From: Semisulcospira habei
Lineage: Eukaryota > Mollusca > Gastropoda > Semisulcospiridae
NCBI GenBank assembly: GCA_036245525.1
Contig: BTPG01000002.1
Coordinates: 125,216,712 to 125,280,711, forward strand
Direction of reading: 5' to 3'
Length of the DNA: 64,000 nt
Below the pieces are notes generated by a model. The model did no database searches. It was not told where the DNA came from and saw only the letters and a program-made list of their open reading frames with translations. Shown piece after piece: positions 9,542 through 19,954 of this stretch (its first letter is position 1; every line of letters starts with the position of its first letter). Made by a program: the position numbers and the translations under genes.

Positions 9542-9827
9542 TTACTGCTTCGATGCCAAATGAATAAATCGGACTGACAATTCAGTGTACATCGTTTTTA
9601 ATGTCCTAGCGTATACAAATTTCCAGGACCAAGACGACCCTCTGTGTGACCGTGATCTTGAAAACTGACTCGTTACAACTCGCTTTACGTGACCTTAGGA
9701 GGATCCACTACAACATACTAGTTGGTATCCCTAAATCTGAAGGTAAAAAAAATGCACGGAAATCACACATTTCGTGGAGAAACATAACACGCTCCACATT
9801 CAAGAGGCGTGTATTTTCACGAGCCAA
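9542..9827. other. No gene recognised
   Basis: Short frames only. No repeat family noted. Confidence 0.35.
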
Positions 9828-10317
9828 TTAAACCCCTTCACTGCTGACAAAAATGAATTGATTGATTGATTGTACATTGCTTAAAGTCCCGACAGCAACA
9901 AGACTTTCTCAGGACGTGCCTGCACTGCTTGTGAAAAAAAAAAACTAAACAGAACATTGAATGTATGTCGCCAGCCGGTCCACTACGTTAAATAAACCTA
10001 ACACATGGGACCTAAATAAAGCTAAGACCATTTAGCAACACACATCCAATATCAAGAGCTACAGGCAGCGCAGACAGTAGGGAGAGTTTAAAAAATGAAA
10101 ATACAGGTGAATGGACCAAGGGTAGACAGAAACGCATGCCCCAGAATAGAGGGGAAAACCCCACCCTGTGGGGCTGACCATGCTGACTGGGAACTAAAAA
10201 GTAGTTAATCGCACCCAAGTCCCCCAGGGCCGACCGGGAAGGGGGGGGGGGGGGTCTCATGAGAATCTATACCTCTTGCTGAAACAAAGTCTGCAATCAC
10301 TGGCAGTGAAGGAGTTA
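9828..10317. mobile_element. Family A TTAA MITE interrupted by SINE-like G
   Basis: Left end TTAAACCCCTTCACTGCTG at 9828 and right end CTGGCAGTGAAGGAGTTAC at 10299-10317. Between them lies a family G element (9855-10250) and a half hairpin CTCATGAGAATCTATACC. The G element is therefore the later arrival. Confidence 0.65.
9855..10250 (-). mobile_element. SINE-like G, copy 1
   Basis: Full-length by comparison: (GATT)n start, GTACATTGCTTAA, and a far end ending in a run of G. On the minus strand the tail is (AATC)n. No clear TSD here, unlike the other seven copies. Confidence 0.75.
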
Positions 10318-10554
10318 CGCTAATATAGAATATGCAGCATGCAGCATTCTAGTCGTAAGTGACCTCATGCATTTACACGCCTCTCGTTCGTTGTTGGGAG
10401 TCGTTCGTACCAAACCAAACCTCCCTGTTAACTGTACGACGTTTACCAAGACGCGTACCCAGTGATCATCTAAAACGTCCCCTCGATATCGCCTGGCTGT
10501 CGTCATTGTCAAGGGGCACCACCTACAGTCTTTGACCTGATTCTACATTAGGAT

Positions 10555-10670
10555 TCATACTGACGAGCAAAAAAACAAAAACAAAAATGCGACAATTTTG
10601 GAATCATCTGAAAAACAATTCAGTGTTTCCGATGATTCCAAAAATGTATTTCTTTTGCTCTGCAGTATAC
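10555..10670. repeat. Family Q AT-rich palindrome, copy 1
   Basis: CTGACGAGCAAAA ... GGAATCATCTG pairs with GATGATTCC ... TTTTGCTCTGCAGTAT. Sister copies are at 11727 and 21820. Confidence 0.65.
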
Positions 10671-10700
10671 ATTCCTACAGTAGGAACAACTCCTACTCAC

Positions 10701-10914
10701 TTAACCCATTCAGCCCTGACGCATTACAGCAGGAGATGGGTCGACCATGATATTTCAAGGGTAGTGCCAAATTAGCTTGGCGCCTGTCGGCGCCAAGCTA
10801 ATCTGGCACTACCCTTGAATTATCATGGTCGACACATCTCCTGCAACTGGTGCATAGTCGTTAGGTGACGCCTCCAAAATGTGGAAAATACGGCCGTCGG
10901 GCTGAATGAGTTAA
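10701..10914. mobile_element. Family C TTAA MITE, complete
   Basis: TTAACCCATTCAGCCCTGAC at the left, GTCGGGCTGAATGAGTTAA at the right. Central hairpin closes on GGCGCCTGTCGGCGCC with about 50 bp per arm. TTAA duplicated at both ends. Confidence 0.85.
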
Positions 10915-11000
10915 CGATATTTTTCCTACTACATCTATCACAACATCTCAAATTCCAACCAAATCGGTCCCATCGGCCCGCGCGCGGAGAGAACTGGCAT

Positions 11001-11106
11001 GCCCAGCAAGCAAAGGTCCTCGGGCCCTTGAGGGCCGCAGTGGGCCAGTGTACGGCTGTGCGCGGGCCTACCGCGGGCGTCGTGGGCCCAAAGACATTTT
11101 GCTGCT
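11001..11106. mobile_element. Family B palindrome
   Basis: Shoulder GCCCAGCAAGCAAAGGTCC, arms GGCCGCAGTGGGCC and GGGCCTACCGCGGGC. More mismatches than most copies. Confidence 0.6.
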
Positions 11107-11480
11107 GCGATGGAACGACGTCGTTTCCGTTTCTATCTGATGCAGGCCCACGTGTATACGTCCTCACTGACGTATTATTTACTTAATCTGAGCAGATTTT
11201 GACTTTTCCATTAGTGTGCAAGTCATAAACTGAAATCCCCATGGCCGCCTCGACATATACCATGGGAAATCACCCAACAATGGACAAACAAGTCGAGGAC
11301 ATTGAACCCCGAATAAACGTCAGGTAGGAGGCTACTTTTGAATGGTAAACATACGACTGACCTGCATCTGCACAAGATTAGCGCGTTGGGTTGGTTTTGT
11401 TTTAAGAACATTTAATTGGCTTTCTTATTAGTTAGATGTGTTGCATACTTTCCATTGTTCACATTCTGCCTTTTCAAGAA
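11107..11480. other. No gene recognised
   Basis: No repeat or coding signal identified. Confidence 0.35.
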
Positions 11481-11624
11481 CGTTGACTTATTTATCGTCA
11501 TGACTGTGGTGTGGTGAGCTCCCTCTTCTTGCTCGCCATGTTGATTGTGTAGTGCCTAACGGCTGCTTGCAGACACTGCACGGGCGTGTGGTGCGGTGGG
11601 TGGGAGGAGAGAGCGCACTGCATC

Positions 11625-11725
11625 CTATCTCATGCTTTGTAAAGCGCGTTGAGCCTGGCAATGGGCATTTAGCGCCATATAAAAACACTTTATCATTATC
11701 AATATGTTATTATTATTACTATTAT
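11625..11725 (+). mobile_element. L2-type 3' tail
   Basis: AAAGCGCGTTGAGCCTGG, then TTTAGCGCCATATAAAAAC and ATT repeats. This matches the usual end of L2-type LINEs or SINEs that copy it. No coding part remains that I can assign. Confidence 0.5.
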
Positions 11726-11726
11726 C

Positions 11727-11820
11727 GTATACTGAAGAGCAAAAGAAATACGACATTTGTGCAATCATCGGAAACACTAAAGTGTTCCTGATGATTCCAC
11801 AAATGTCCCATTTGTGTTTA
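11727..11820. repeat. Family Q palindrome, copy 2
   Basis: TATACTGAAGAGCAAAAGAA starts the left arm; GCAATCATCGGAAACACT pairs with AGTGTTCCTGATGATTCC. It begins right after the L2-type tail. Confidence 0.7.
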
Positions 11821-11994
11821 TTACTTCGTGTTCTGCAATTTAGCATGGGCTGTTGATTTGGTGCAAAAGCCGTCGACGGACCTGTTTGTCCAGCCTTGTG
11901 TGAGTGATTAAAGTACGCTGCATCTACTCCCCGCCTGCCTCGCCATTAGTTTATAGTTTGATGATCGCCTGCCACACAAGCACCGTGTATCTCT

Positions 11995-12091
11995 ATACAG
12001 GCCTACGCTTTTCTGACTGACTACGGTCATTTCTCTCATGTAAATGAGAGAAATGACCGATAGTCAGTCAGCAAAAAGCATAGGCCTGTAT
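11995..12091. repeat. Palindrome of about 97 bp
   Basis: ATACAGGCCTACGCTTTT ... GGTCATTTCTCTCAT pairs with ATGAGAGAAATGACC ... AAAAGCATAGGCCTGTAT; loop of only about 3 bases. No relative found elsewhere in the window. Confidence 0.8.
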
Positions 12092-13190
12092 GGGTTCCGG
12101 CGAAACATGAGGACTGGGAGGGGGAGGAGGGGCGGGGGGGGGGGGGGGGTGGTCTGCCTGCTCTTTGTGGCTGGGGCGGCTGTCGTCCCTTTGCTGGCTG
12201 ATTCGACGGTCGCCTGCACTCGTTGTCTTGGGCCAGGGGAACCGCCTGGCATCCGCTGCTGGCGGTGTTAGGTGACTAAGGTCGGCCAGTGCGCCGGTCT
12301 CCAGTAGCTACCGGGTGGTGACCAGGGTGCGGTGGTATTGGTCTCCGCCTACCGACAGGATGGCCGGTATGGCAGCTTCTAGCAGAAGCACGAGGTCGTC
12401 GAGATCCATACCTCCGAGCCGGACCTTCTTTTCCTTCTTAGTCCACGCCCTTTCCTTCATGAGGTGTTCGGGGATGTGAACAGGCGAAAGGGGGCGGGGG
12501 GGGGGGGGGTGAAGGGGGGGGGGAGAGAGTGGTCCGGCTCGGAGGCAGGTCCGGCTCGGGGGCCGGTTCCGACAAGGCCTCGTGCTCTGTTTCTGGTGGT
12601 TGGGGGAGACGGGGGTCGGGCGGCGGCGGGCTCGTGCTCGCCCACTTGTTGGCGGGTGAGGAACTGTCGTAGTATTCCATGCCGGGGAATAACGGAAAGA
12701 GTCCTGGCGTTGGGGGCGGGGACGCACAGTGGTGGCTCTTGGCTCTGCGGTGGGGGAGGAGGTGGTGATTTTCGCCTCTGTAGCGGAGGAGACATCGGAG
12801 GTCTGATCTGCCTCGTCTCTCTTTTTATCTTGGGCTGTTGCAGGTGAGGGTGGCTGGCCATGTAGTCCTCTGCCTGCTGGTTGATCTTTCGCCTGTTCGC
12901 CCTGAGAAGGGCGGGGCTGTGCTTCTGTCAAGCCATGCGTAAGGTGGGGCTCTGTGCTGTGGTAGATTGTGATCGCTAGAGACTCGTAGCGCGAGGGACC
13001 GTTCGCTACGTCTGCTCTGCGCCGAGTGATGCGTGTGTGTCGTGAACGTAGCGACAACCACATGACAAGTTTATCGCGCCGTCTTCACTCTTCGTCGCGC
13101 ACGGGACGCCCAGCATTTAACGGCCGGAACACAACGAACACCACCTGCATGCTACAGATATAAACCCTCATTACCCCCACCCCAACCCCT
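12092..13190. other. GC-rich, proline-coding low-complexity region
   Basis: Several poly-G runs (12131-12150, 12487-12520) and long open frames on both strands. The longest is minus 13063-12308 (251 codons), rich in Pro, Ser, Arg and Thr, ending with a more ordinary stretch that contains LDDLVLLLEAAIPAIL. It could be a decayed LINE ORF1 or a chance frame in GC-rich DNA. I recognise no zinc knuckle or other domain and give it no gene call. Confidence 0.45.
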
Positions 13191-13192
13191 CC

Positions 13193-13193
13193 C

Positions 13194-13243
<50 letters not shown>
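13193..13243 (+). repeat. (CT)n microsatellite
   Basis: About 25 CT units with one TCC interruption. Confidence 0.95.
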
Positions 13244-13249
<6 letters not shown>

Positions 13250-14156
13250 CGGACGGGCATCACTGGTCCTCATCCATCTCCTTAATCTCTCACGTGCTGG
13301 CTCCAAGCGCCACACCCTGGCAAACCACCTCAGCTGGTGGGCTAAAACCACGTGAGGGGGGTGGTGTTCACATTGCACCACTAGGCGGATGAGCTGTTTT
13401 TGACGGCCAGCGGCTAAAGGACGAAAGAGATCAGGTTGGATCCAACGGCCAAATGTGGGGGAGTAAACCCTTCAAATCAGGAGTGGAGCCCCGAAGGCAG
13501 ACAGCTGCCTGTATTCACGCACAGTTCTGGCAGCTCCTGCAGCCAAACTGGTGACAAACGTACTGCTTTGCATTCCTTTGGACTACATCGGCGAGGCCGA
13601 GAGGGGGATCTTGACGACTGGGCATCCCAGGATCTCCATACACTTCGCCTAGGCTTGCGCCCTGGAGCACACGGACTGACCCAGCAAGCGCATATACTCC
13701 ATTGTCTTCCGAGACAGAAGGATGCCAACAACAACACAATAAATGGAGCAATACGAATATAGCAATAGTATACTGTATTGTAGTTTAAAGGTTAACTTGG
13801 GGCTTTGATTTAAATTGTAAAACAGGCATCACATTGGCAGCTTTATTTTGTATTTACACATTTGTGATAGGTTCTTTGGGACATGTACTCTGCACTCGTT
13901 CCTCTAAATACATCTCTGAGCAAACTTGAATGAAACGTAGATAATATGCCCAAAAGAGCCATGTCAATGATTTCCTGTGGTCCTCCGTTTTGCACTTGTT
14001 AATTTTTTTTTTACATAATATCTCTCTTCATCGTGTTGTTGCTGGTTTGTAGCAACGGCAGGTTTGTAAAATGGCTGTGTCAATGACGATGTCAATGCCT
14101 TAACCGTTGTAAAATAAAGTTTCATTGATTCATTCATTGATTCTCAGATAGATACC
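13244..14156. other. Mixed interspersed DNA; possible retroposon 3' end
   Basis: 13290-13350 resembles 46215-46260 (ACACCCTGG.AAACC.C..C and GGGCTAAA), so both may be pieces of one undetermined repeat. 14108-14145 reads GTAAAATAAAGTTTC followed by ATTC-type repeats, which looks like a poly(A) signal and tail of a LINE or SINE. A 108-codon frame at 13436-13762 has no known domain. Confidence 0.4.
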
Positions 14157-14226
14157 AGGAAGAGGGCACTGATCCTAAAGACTACACTCGCGTCTGCGGG
14201 GATCACGAGGATCAATGCCTCTTCCT
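14157..14226. repeat. Family A hairpin, diverged
   Basis: AGGAAGAGGGCACTGATCC pairs with GGATCAATGCCTCTTCCT; apex decayed. The outer pair AGGAAGAGG/CCTCTTCCT is changed in both arms relative to GCAAGAGG. A family-like end GATGAAGGTGTTAA lies at 14310-14323. Confidence 0.65.
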
Positions 14227-14323
14227 GGCCCGAGATTCTCATGCTGACGGGCTTGGTTTACTGCCTGCGTCGATTCTACGAAAACAAAATGCATATCATG
14301 GCCATTGGAGATGAAGGTGTTAA

Positions 14324-15030
14324 CCTATCAGCTGTCGGCAGCGCTGCTTTTTGTCTAGACGATTTTCCCTCGTGCAGGAGGAGTCACTTCGACAAAACAG
14401 CGCTTCCGGAGAGCCACAGGCCACACAGGGCAATTAGGTTACGCCCCCTTTTCACACACTGTTATCTGTTAGCCTCTTGCAGCATAAAACTATGAATGAA
14501 GAACTTTTCTGCCAAAACAAAACATCCACGCGGAGCACATCACAGGAGAAACATTTTCAGCAATTCTTAAAAAAATTAAGAGTTAGCGTTTTTCACAACA
14601 CTCAAATGCACTAAGTACCCCATGACAAAATTGTCGTCTGCAAGCCTGCATACAACCGTGCACATGCCCCAATTAGGCTCCCATGAACACACTAGGTCGA
14701 CTAAAATTACCCAGATTTTGCTCTTTTTCACACCACCTGTCATGCCTTTTGTTGCTCAAAACGCCAAAAAAGGCACACAATTGAAGTTTTACACCCTAAA
14801 AAAATGGCAAAAAGGGAGGAAATTTTTTTAACTATTTCTGGCGGAAAAGTTACTACATGCACCGGAAGCAATTGCCCTGTGTGGCCACAGGTTTTTTTTT
14901 ACAGCCTCAAAAGAAACACTCGCTCGGCAGATATTTCGGCGGCCGGGATCCATCCATCTGCAAGAGATACAGCAGCATATCGTGAAAATATACACCTTTA
15001 GGTTTTACACAGCAGTGACAGGAGTCGGCT
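14324..15030. other. No gene recognised
   Basis: AT-rich with A and T runs. Frames of 65-84 residues only, no motif. Confidence 0.4.
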
Positions 15031-15035
15031 TCACT

Positions 15036-15118
15036 AATAATAATAATAATAATACATAGTTTTTATATAGCGCCCTTCCCCACGAACAGCAAGCTCGGAG
15101 CGCTTTACAGCAAAAAAA
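15036..15118 (-). mobile_element. L2-type 3' tail, minus strand
   Basis: TAATAATAATAAT followed by TTTTTATATAGCGCCC and GAGCGCTTTACAGC: the reverse complement of a standard L2-type end. Confidence 0.55.
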
Positions 15119-15190
15119 AAAAAAATATTAAAAAGGAGAAAAATTAGAACGCACTCACTCTTTAAATAAACATCTGCTAGATTCACTTAT

Positions 15191-15282
15191 TTAATTATGT
15201 GGGTGTCGGTAGCGGTTTTTGTCGCGATGATTACTGTCGGAATCATCGCGATAAAAACCGCTACCGACACCCACAGGGTTAA
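15191..15282. mobile_element. Family D TTAA hairpin MITE, complete
   Basis: TTAATTATGTGGGTGTCGG at left, CCGACACCCACAGGGTTAA at right. Arms pair almost perfectly (GGTAGCGGTTTTTGTCGC with GCGATAAAAACCGCTACC). About 92 bp, with TTAA at both ends. Confidence 0.85.
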
Positions 15283-15501
15283 ATAAAAATCTACCCAGCG
15301 TGTATTATCCAGCAAGCACCCACTCAATGGCCCAACCGTGTCACACATGCCGGGATAGACTCGTCTTGACACTGGGTGGCAGAGTTACGGTGAGCAGAGA
15401 TTCACGCTGGGTAAATTTTAAGCCTACATGTAACGAGGCTGACCCCTTCAGCAGCACTTATCTGCCCCATATGGTGGCCCGTTCCGCATTTAACTAATTA
15501 A

Positions 15502-15800
15502 TTCATCCTGGGACAAAACTGTAACAGTAGGACTAAATAATTTATCCAAGGACCAATTCGATTTAATTCTAAGTATAAATAATTATTCCTAGCAACCAAT
15601 CAGACAGCAGGAATCGTCTCACGTGACTCAGTACATGACGCGGCGCGACTGGTGGAAAATGCATTCATTGGTTCGCCGATTTCGCCCGAGACATCACGGT
15701 TGATTGGTTGGAATTCACATTTTTTTTTTCAAAAAGTACATTGAGGTGCCCTAGGATAAATTATTTAGTCCTATCGTCACAGATTGCGTCCCAGGATGAA
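15502..15800. mobile_element. MITE with ~50-bp terminal inverted repeats
   Basis: 15502-15547 (TTCATCCTGGGAC ... GGACTAAATAATTTATCC) is inverted at 15752-15800 with a few differences. The ~200-bp interior has a second, looser inverted pair (CAACCAATCA with TGATTGGTTG) and a T-run. No coding. Flanks TTAATTAA and GAATGAATCA do not give an obvious TSD, so the class is open. Confidence 0.75.
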
Positions 15801-15861
15801 TGAATCAGTTAAAAAGTGGAACGGCCTACCAAATCCCCACTTCACATCTTCTGAGTGAAAG

Positions 15862-16338
15862 ACACATCGGACCCACGTGGACAGGAGGCTGTACACCTAG
15901 CACGCTAGAGACCATCGGGCCCACGTGGACAGGAGGCTGTACACCTAGCACGCTAGAGACCATCGGGCCCACGTGGGCAGGAGGCTGTACACCTAGCACG
16001 CTAGAGACCATCGGGCCCACGTGGGCAGGAGGCTGTACACCTAGCACGCTAGAGACCATCGGGCCCACGTGGACAGGAGGCTGTACACCTAGCACGCTAG
16101 AGACCATCGGGCCCACGTGGGCAGGAGGCTGTACACCTAGCACGCTAGAGACCATCGGGCCCACGTGGGCAGGAGGCTGTACACCTAGCACGCTAGAGAC
16201 CATCGGGCCCACGTGGGCAGGAGGCTGTACACCTAGCACGCTAGAGACCATCGGGCCCACGTGGACAGGAGGTTGTACACCTAGCACGCTAGAGACCATC
16301 GGGCCGACGTGAGCCGCAGACGGCCACGTCGGCCCGAG
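15862..16338 (+). repeat. 48-bp tandem array built on a family B arm
   Basis: Nine units of 48 bp from about 15868 to 16299, each containing ATCGGGCCCACGTGG, then CAGGAGGCTGTACACC and TAGCACGCTAGAGAC. Units differ mainly at one base (GGACAGG or GGGCAGG). The array ends in a small family B palindrome (GGGCCGACGTGAGCCGCAG to GGCCACGTCGGCCC). Open frames on both strands exist only because 48 is a multiple of three. Confidence 0.9.
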
Positions 16339-16544
16339 GTTGGTTGGTTAGGTTTAACGTCGAGGTCGGCCGCTGAGAATGGCCCGCAACTGCAGTCGAG
16401 GTGGGGCTAAAACCTTTTTATGCTCACTGTGTATCCGGAACATTAATTCATCCGCCAACACAATGCGCAGGCCCGGGATGGTCGCTGAGTAACCCATCAT
16501 CTAATCACACCTTCTGGGCAAGCAAGACGGGCGTGTTCACATAG

Positions 16545-16789
16545 CTCCCTCCCTCGCTACACCTTCAACTCGACAGCACCCCCATCTCCCTCTCTGACTC
16601 GGCCAAAAACCTCGGCGTTATCCTAGATTCCTCTCTTTCCATGACCATCTTCGTCTCCGCCACGGCCCAGGCATGCTATTTCCACCTCCGTCGCATCAGT
16701 CAGATCAGGAAATACCTCACCACCGAAGCTGCCACCAAACTTGCTGTCTCTCTCATCTTATCTCGCATCGACTATTGCAACTCTCTCCT
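16545..16789 (+). pseudogene. L2-like LINE reverse transcriptase fragment
   Basis: Translates to AKNLGVILDSSLSM, then HLRRISQIRKYLTTEAATKL and RIDYCNSLL, the thumb/connection region of L2 elements that follows the YADD motif. It stops at a TTAA where a family D MITE starts. The 3' part expected next (DHISPLLKVLHWL) is not seen after the MITE, though a different L2 copy with that part lies at 59003. Confidence 0.75.
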
Positions 16790-17385
16790 TTAATATAGTT
16801 TATGTCGCGATGATTCCTGCAAACTGGCTGACGGCAGCGGTTTATGTCGCGATGATTCCTGCAAACTGGCTGTCGGCAGCGGTTTATGTCGCGATGATTC
16901 CTGCAAACTGGCTGACGGCAGCGGTTTATGTCGCGATGATTCCTGCAAACTGGCTGACGGCAGCGGTTTATGTCGCGATGATTCCTGCAAACTGGCTGTC
17001 GGCAGCGGTTTATGTCGCTATGGTTCCTGCAAACTGGCTGACAGCAGCGGTTTATGTCGCGATGATTCCTGCAAACTGGCTGTCGGCAGCGGTTTATGTC
17101 GCTATGGTTCCTGCAAACTGGCTTACAGCAGCGGTTTATGTCGCGATGATTCCTGCAAACTGGCTGTCGGCAGCGGTTTATGTCGCTATGGTTCCTGCAA
17201 ACTGGCTTACAGCAGCGGTTTATGTCGCGATGGTTCCTACAAACTGGCTGTCGGCAGCGGTTTATGTCGCGATGATTCCTGCAAACTGGCTGACGGCAGG
17301 GTGGGTTTTTGTGTTTGTTTGGTTTGTTTTTTCGTTTTGTTTTGTTTTTTGTGATGAAAACCGCTACCGACACCCAAAGGGTTAA
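16790..17385. mobile_element. Family D TTAA MITE with internal 42-bp array
   Basis: TTAA at 16790-16793 and at 17382-17385; right end ACCGCTACCGACACCCAAAG is the normal family D end. The left arm (GGTTTATGTCGCGATGATTCC) is repeated about 12 times in 42-bp units (to about 17297). The unit variants alternate in places (GCTATGG with GCGATGA), hinting that pairs of units were copied together. The left terminal bases are diverged. Confidence 0.8.
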
Positions 17386-18344
17386 AAGACAGTGGGAGTG
17401 TTTAACACAGGCAAGTTCGTGATAGGACTACACGCATTTGACAGATTAAAAACAAAAACTCATAAAACAAATTGTATAGTCCATCACCCACTTTCAAACT
17501 AATTGGACGCTGACAAAATTTCCTGCTGAGAGAGAATACCCCTGTTGAGAAAAACTAAGTATTTGCTTCTCATTTGGCAATATAATGCGAGTCTGAGCCT
17601 TATTTATAGCAATCGGAAAGAAAGAGAGAGAATTAATGAATCTTTATGTGAGAACGGGAGAGGTATTTTAAACATCCTCAAAAACCTAGTCATTTTTAAG
17701 TCCCTTTTATTTATAGAAGGGACTTTTTAGGACGGGTCGCGGTGGGGCGAATTCAATAGCATGTCCATGATGTCAAAGGCGGGCAGGCCTAAACCTCTAA
17801 TAACTGAAGTAACAAGATAAAAATTACGTCATGTCTAGTTACGCTAAACTCGCTGCTGAACGTACATTTGGCGCGAAGCGCCTTATGTGCGTATGTATGT
17901 ATGTATGCATGTATGTGTGTGCGTATATATGTAAATAAGAGAATCTCCGATATTTCTGTACACGGCACAAGTTTGAAACTTGGCGAAATACTTTCTTAAG
18001 TGGGTGGCTAAGAGAGCCTCTGAGCATATTGTCATTGAATGTCTAATTGAAGACATAAACAACCGTTTAAAGGAAGTCGGTTGACCCAGATTAGAGTCCG
18101 TAATTTCTGTCATATTTACTTGAACTTTTGCATATAGCTAGTTTGGAGAAAGACATTGGATGAGTTCGTTAGCCAGCTTTGTGTTCTTTCAACTTCTTTA
18201 GTAAAAATTAATTCTTTTCAGAAAATAATTAAAACAGTAAAAAAAATAAAATAAAAAACAAACAAACAAACAAACAAAAACCCTTGACTTCAAGTCCGAC
18301 AGTGACGGTGACATAAAAGAAACAACTCCGTCACCACGCAGACA
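17386..18344. other. No gene recognised
   Basis: AT-rich DNA with a GTAT-type repeat (17889-17930) and a CAAA run (18262-18282). A hairpin-like TTTTTAAGTCCC/GGGACTTTTT lies near 17695-17730. No coding evidence. Confidence 0.4.
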
Positions 18345-18767
18345 TATAATAATAATACCGGTTATTATACAGGCGATTTTTCCCAAATCGGCGAATGGGC
18401 TCAAAGCACCGCAAACTGAACCCAACACGCACGCTCACGTGACACACACGCATTCACTCAGAAGACAAACACAGTACAAGACAAACACAGGACATTCACG
18501 TGGTGCCAAGGGTTAGCTCAGCTACTGAGGTTTCGGAAATTTTGATCGCTTGTATTTGAAATTTATAAAGTGGCCTGAAACCAGTAACAAAGTGGAGAGG
18601 GGGTGGAAGAACCGGAGTACCCGGAGAAAGAACCCCCGACGGTCCGCCCGAATTAACGGTGACACTGACTTACTACAGGAGAAAAATCCAACGCCGAAAC
18701 TCGGTACTGAACCTCGCACCTTTAGCATTGGTGGCAGGCGCCTTAACCACTGCGCCACGGACCGCCC
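18345..18767 (-). mobile_element. tRNA-derived SINE T, copy 1
   Basis: Read on the minus strand: a tRNA-like head with A box TGGCGCAGTGG (18747-18757) and B box GGTTCAGTACC (18703-18713), a ~300-bp body, then CGCTTTGAGCC-like sequence and an ATT-rich tail at 18346-18368. The B box is one base off the canonical GGTTCGA. The tail resembles L2-type LINE ends, suggesting mobilisation by such a LINE (inference). Confidence 0.85.
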
Positions 18768-18787
18768 CCATAATTATGACGTAATAT

Positions 18788-18790
<3 letters not shown>

Positions 18791-18856
<66 letters not shown>
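18791..18856 (+). repeat. (CT)n microsatellite
   Basis: About 32 CT units. Confidence 0.95.
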
Positions 18857-18859
<3 letters not shown>

Positions 18860-19067
18860 GGATGTTTGAAGAGCGCGCATGCACTCACGCACACACACAC
18901 ACATCGACGCGCTTTCAGAAGAGCATGCAGGTGTACTTAGTATAGCATGTAGCTAGGTAAAGTCAACCTGATTTCACACAAATTATGGCAAGACTGAAAT
19001 TGTACCGAGACTAAATTCTAGTTTTGTCACCATTTTCGCAAGTCTCGAATCGAAAGCGAAACTCATA

Positions 19068-19087
19068 TAATAATAATAATAATAATA

Positions 19088-19159
<72 letters not shown>
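19068..19159 (+). repeat. (TAA)n microsatellite
   Basis: About 30 TAA units with one interruption. Confidence 0.95.
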
Positions 19160-19160
<1 letters not shown>

Positions 19161-19230
19161 GGAGATTTGTTACTGAAGCACTTATTCTAAAAGTACCTCT
19201 AAGCGCTGATACAACGAAAAGGCTAACAGC

Positions 19231-19232
<2 letters not shown>

Positions 19233-19300
<68 letters not shown>
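19233..19300 (+). repeat. (AC)n microsatellite
   Basis: About 34 AC units. Confidence 0.95.
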
Positions 19301-19303
<3 letters not shown>

Positions 19304-19470
19304 ACCGTGGTGATGAGTTGTGCATGGCTGGGGGAATGAACTAGTGAAAGGCAGCGTTGTAGAGGTGCGTTGTGATTTAAATATCACGTTAAATATAAAA
19401 TTACGTTAAAAAACAAAAAATACGTCATGACAAATGATGTTTGGCAAACCAATGACAGATATGCGCGCAT

Positions 19471-19536
19471 CTCCAAGATGCATAGATCCTCAAGTGCCCG
19501 GAGGGTTCATGAACATCTATGCCTCTTGAAGATGTT
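19471..19536. repeat. Family A hairpin, short-apex form
   Basis: TCCAAGATGCATAGATCCTC with CATCTATGCCTCTTGAAGATG. It shares the CAAGATGCATAG shoulder with the copy at 42626. Confidence 0.65.
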
Positions 19537-19746
19537 TGCAGCTCGCGCATGCACGCACGCACACGCATACACACACATCGACGCGCTTTCAGAAGAAAAT
19601 GCATGTGTACTTAGTATAGCATGTAGTTAGGTGAAGTCAACCTGATTTCATACAAATTATAGCAAGACTGAAATTGTACAGTGAAATTCTAGTTTTGTCA
19701 CCATTTTCCCAAGTCTTGAAGCGAAAGCGAATCTCATATCACGTCA

Positions 19747-19749
<3 letters not shown>

Positions 19750-19805
<56 letters not shown>

Positions 19806-19864
19806 GAGAGGGAGAGAGAGGGAGGGGAGAGGGAGGGAGGGAGGGAGGGAGGAGGGGGAGAGAC

Positions 19865-19949
<85 letters not shown>
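19750..19949 (+). repeat. (GA)n and GGGA-rich tract
   Basis: GA repeats at 19750-19802 and 19870-19949 separated by a purine-only stretch with GGGA units. One strand is purine throughout. Confidence 0.95.

Positions 19950-19954
<5 letters not shown>

Larger units (their letters stand above)
18857..19740 (+). repeat. Segmental duplication of about 130 bp around two microsatellites
   Basis: 18868-19060 (GCGCGCATGCACTCACGC ... CATCGACGCGCTTTCAGAAG ... TTAGTATAGCATGTAG ... AGTCAACCTGATTTCA ... AGTCTCGAATCGAAAGCGAA) reappears at 19543-19735 with small changes. Both copies lead up to simple repeats (TAA in one, GA in the other). A TTTGAAGAG/TTTGCAGC shoulder precedes each. Confidence 0.75.

Noticed and set aside
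12308..13063. 251-codon Pro/Arg/Ser-rich minus-strand frame as a gene
   Set aside because: GC-rich DNA leaves several frames open on both strands here. No domain, no clear start context, poly-G tracts inside.
13436..13762. 108-codon plus-strand frame as a gene
   Set aside because: No domain known, and its context looks like old retroposon 3' sequence.
15800..16312. Long open frames of 157-170 codons on both strands
   Set aside because: They result from a 48-bp period divisible by three. The same applies to frames in the 42-bp and 39-bp arrays.
15862..17300. Regular arrays resembling CRISPR (48-bp and 42-bp periods)
   Set aside because: There are no unique spacers, no cas genes, and the setting is eukaryotic. 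They are head-to-tail satellites derived from palindromic elements.
18703..18757. A tRNA gene on the minus strand (A and B boxes)
   Set aside because: The boxes are part of a SINE head followed by a ~300-bp body and ATT-type tail, present twice more in the window. No acceptor stem closes properly.
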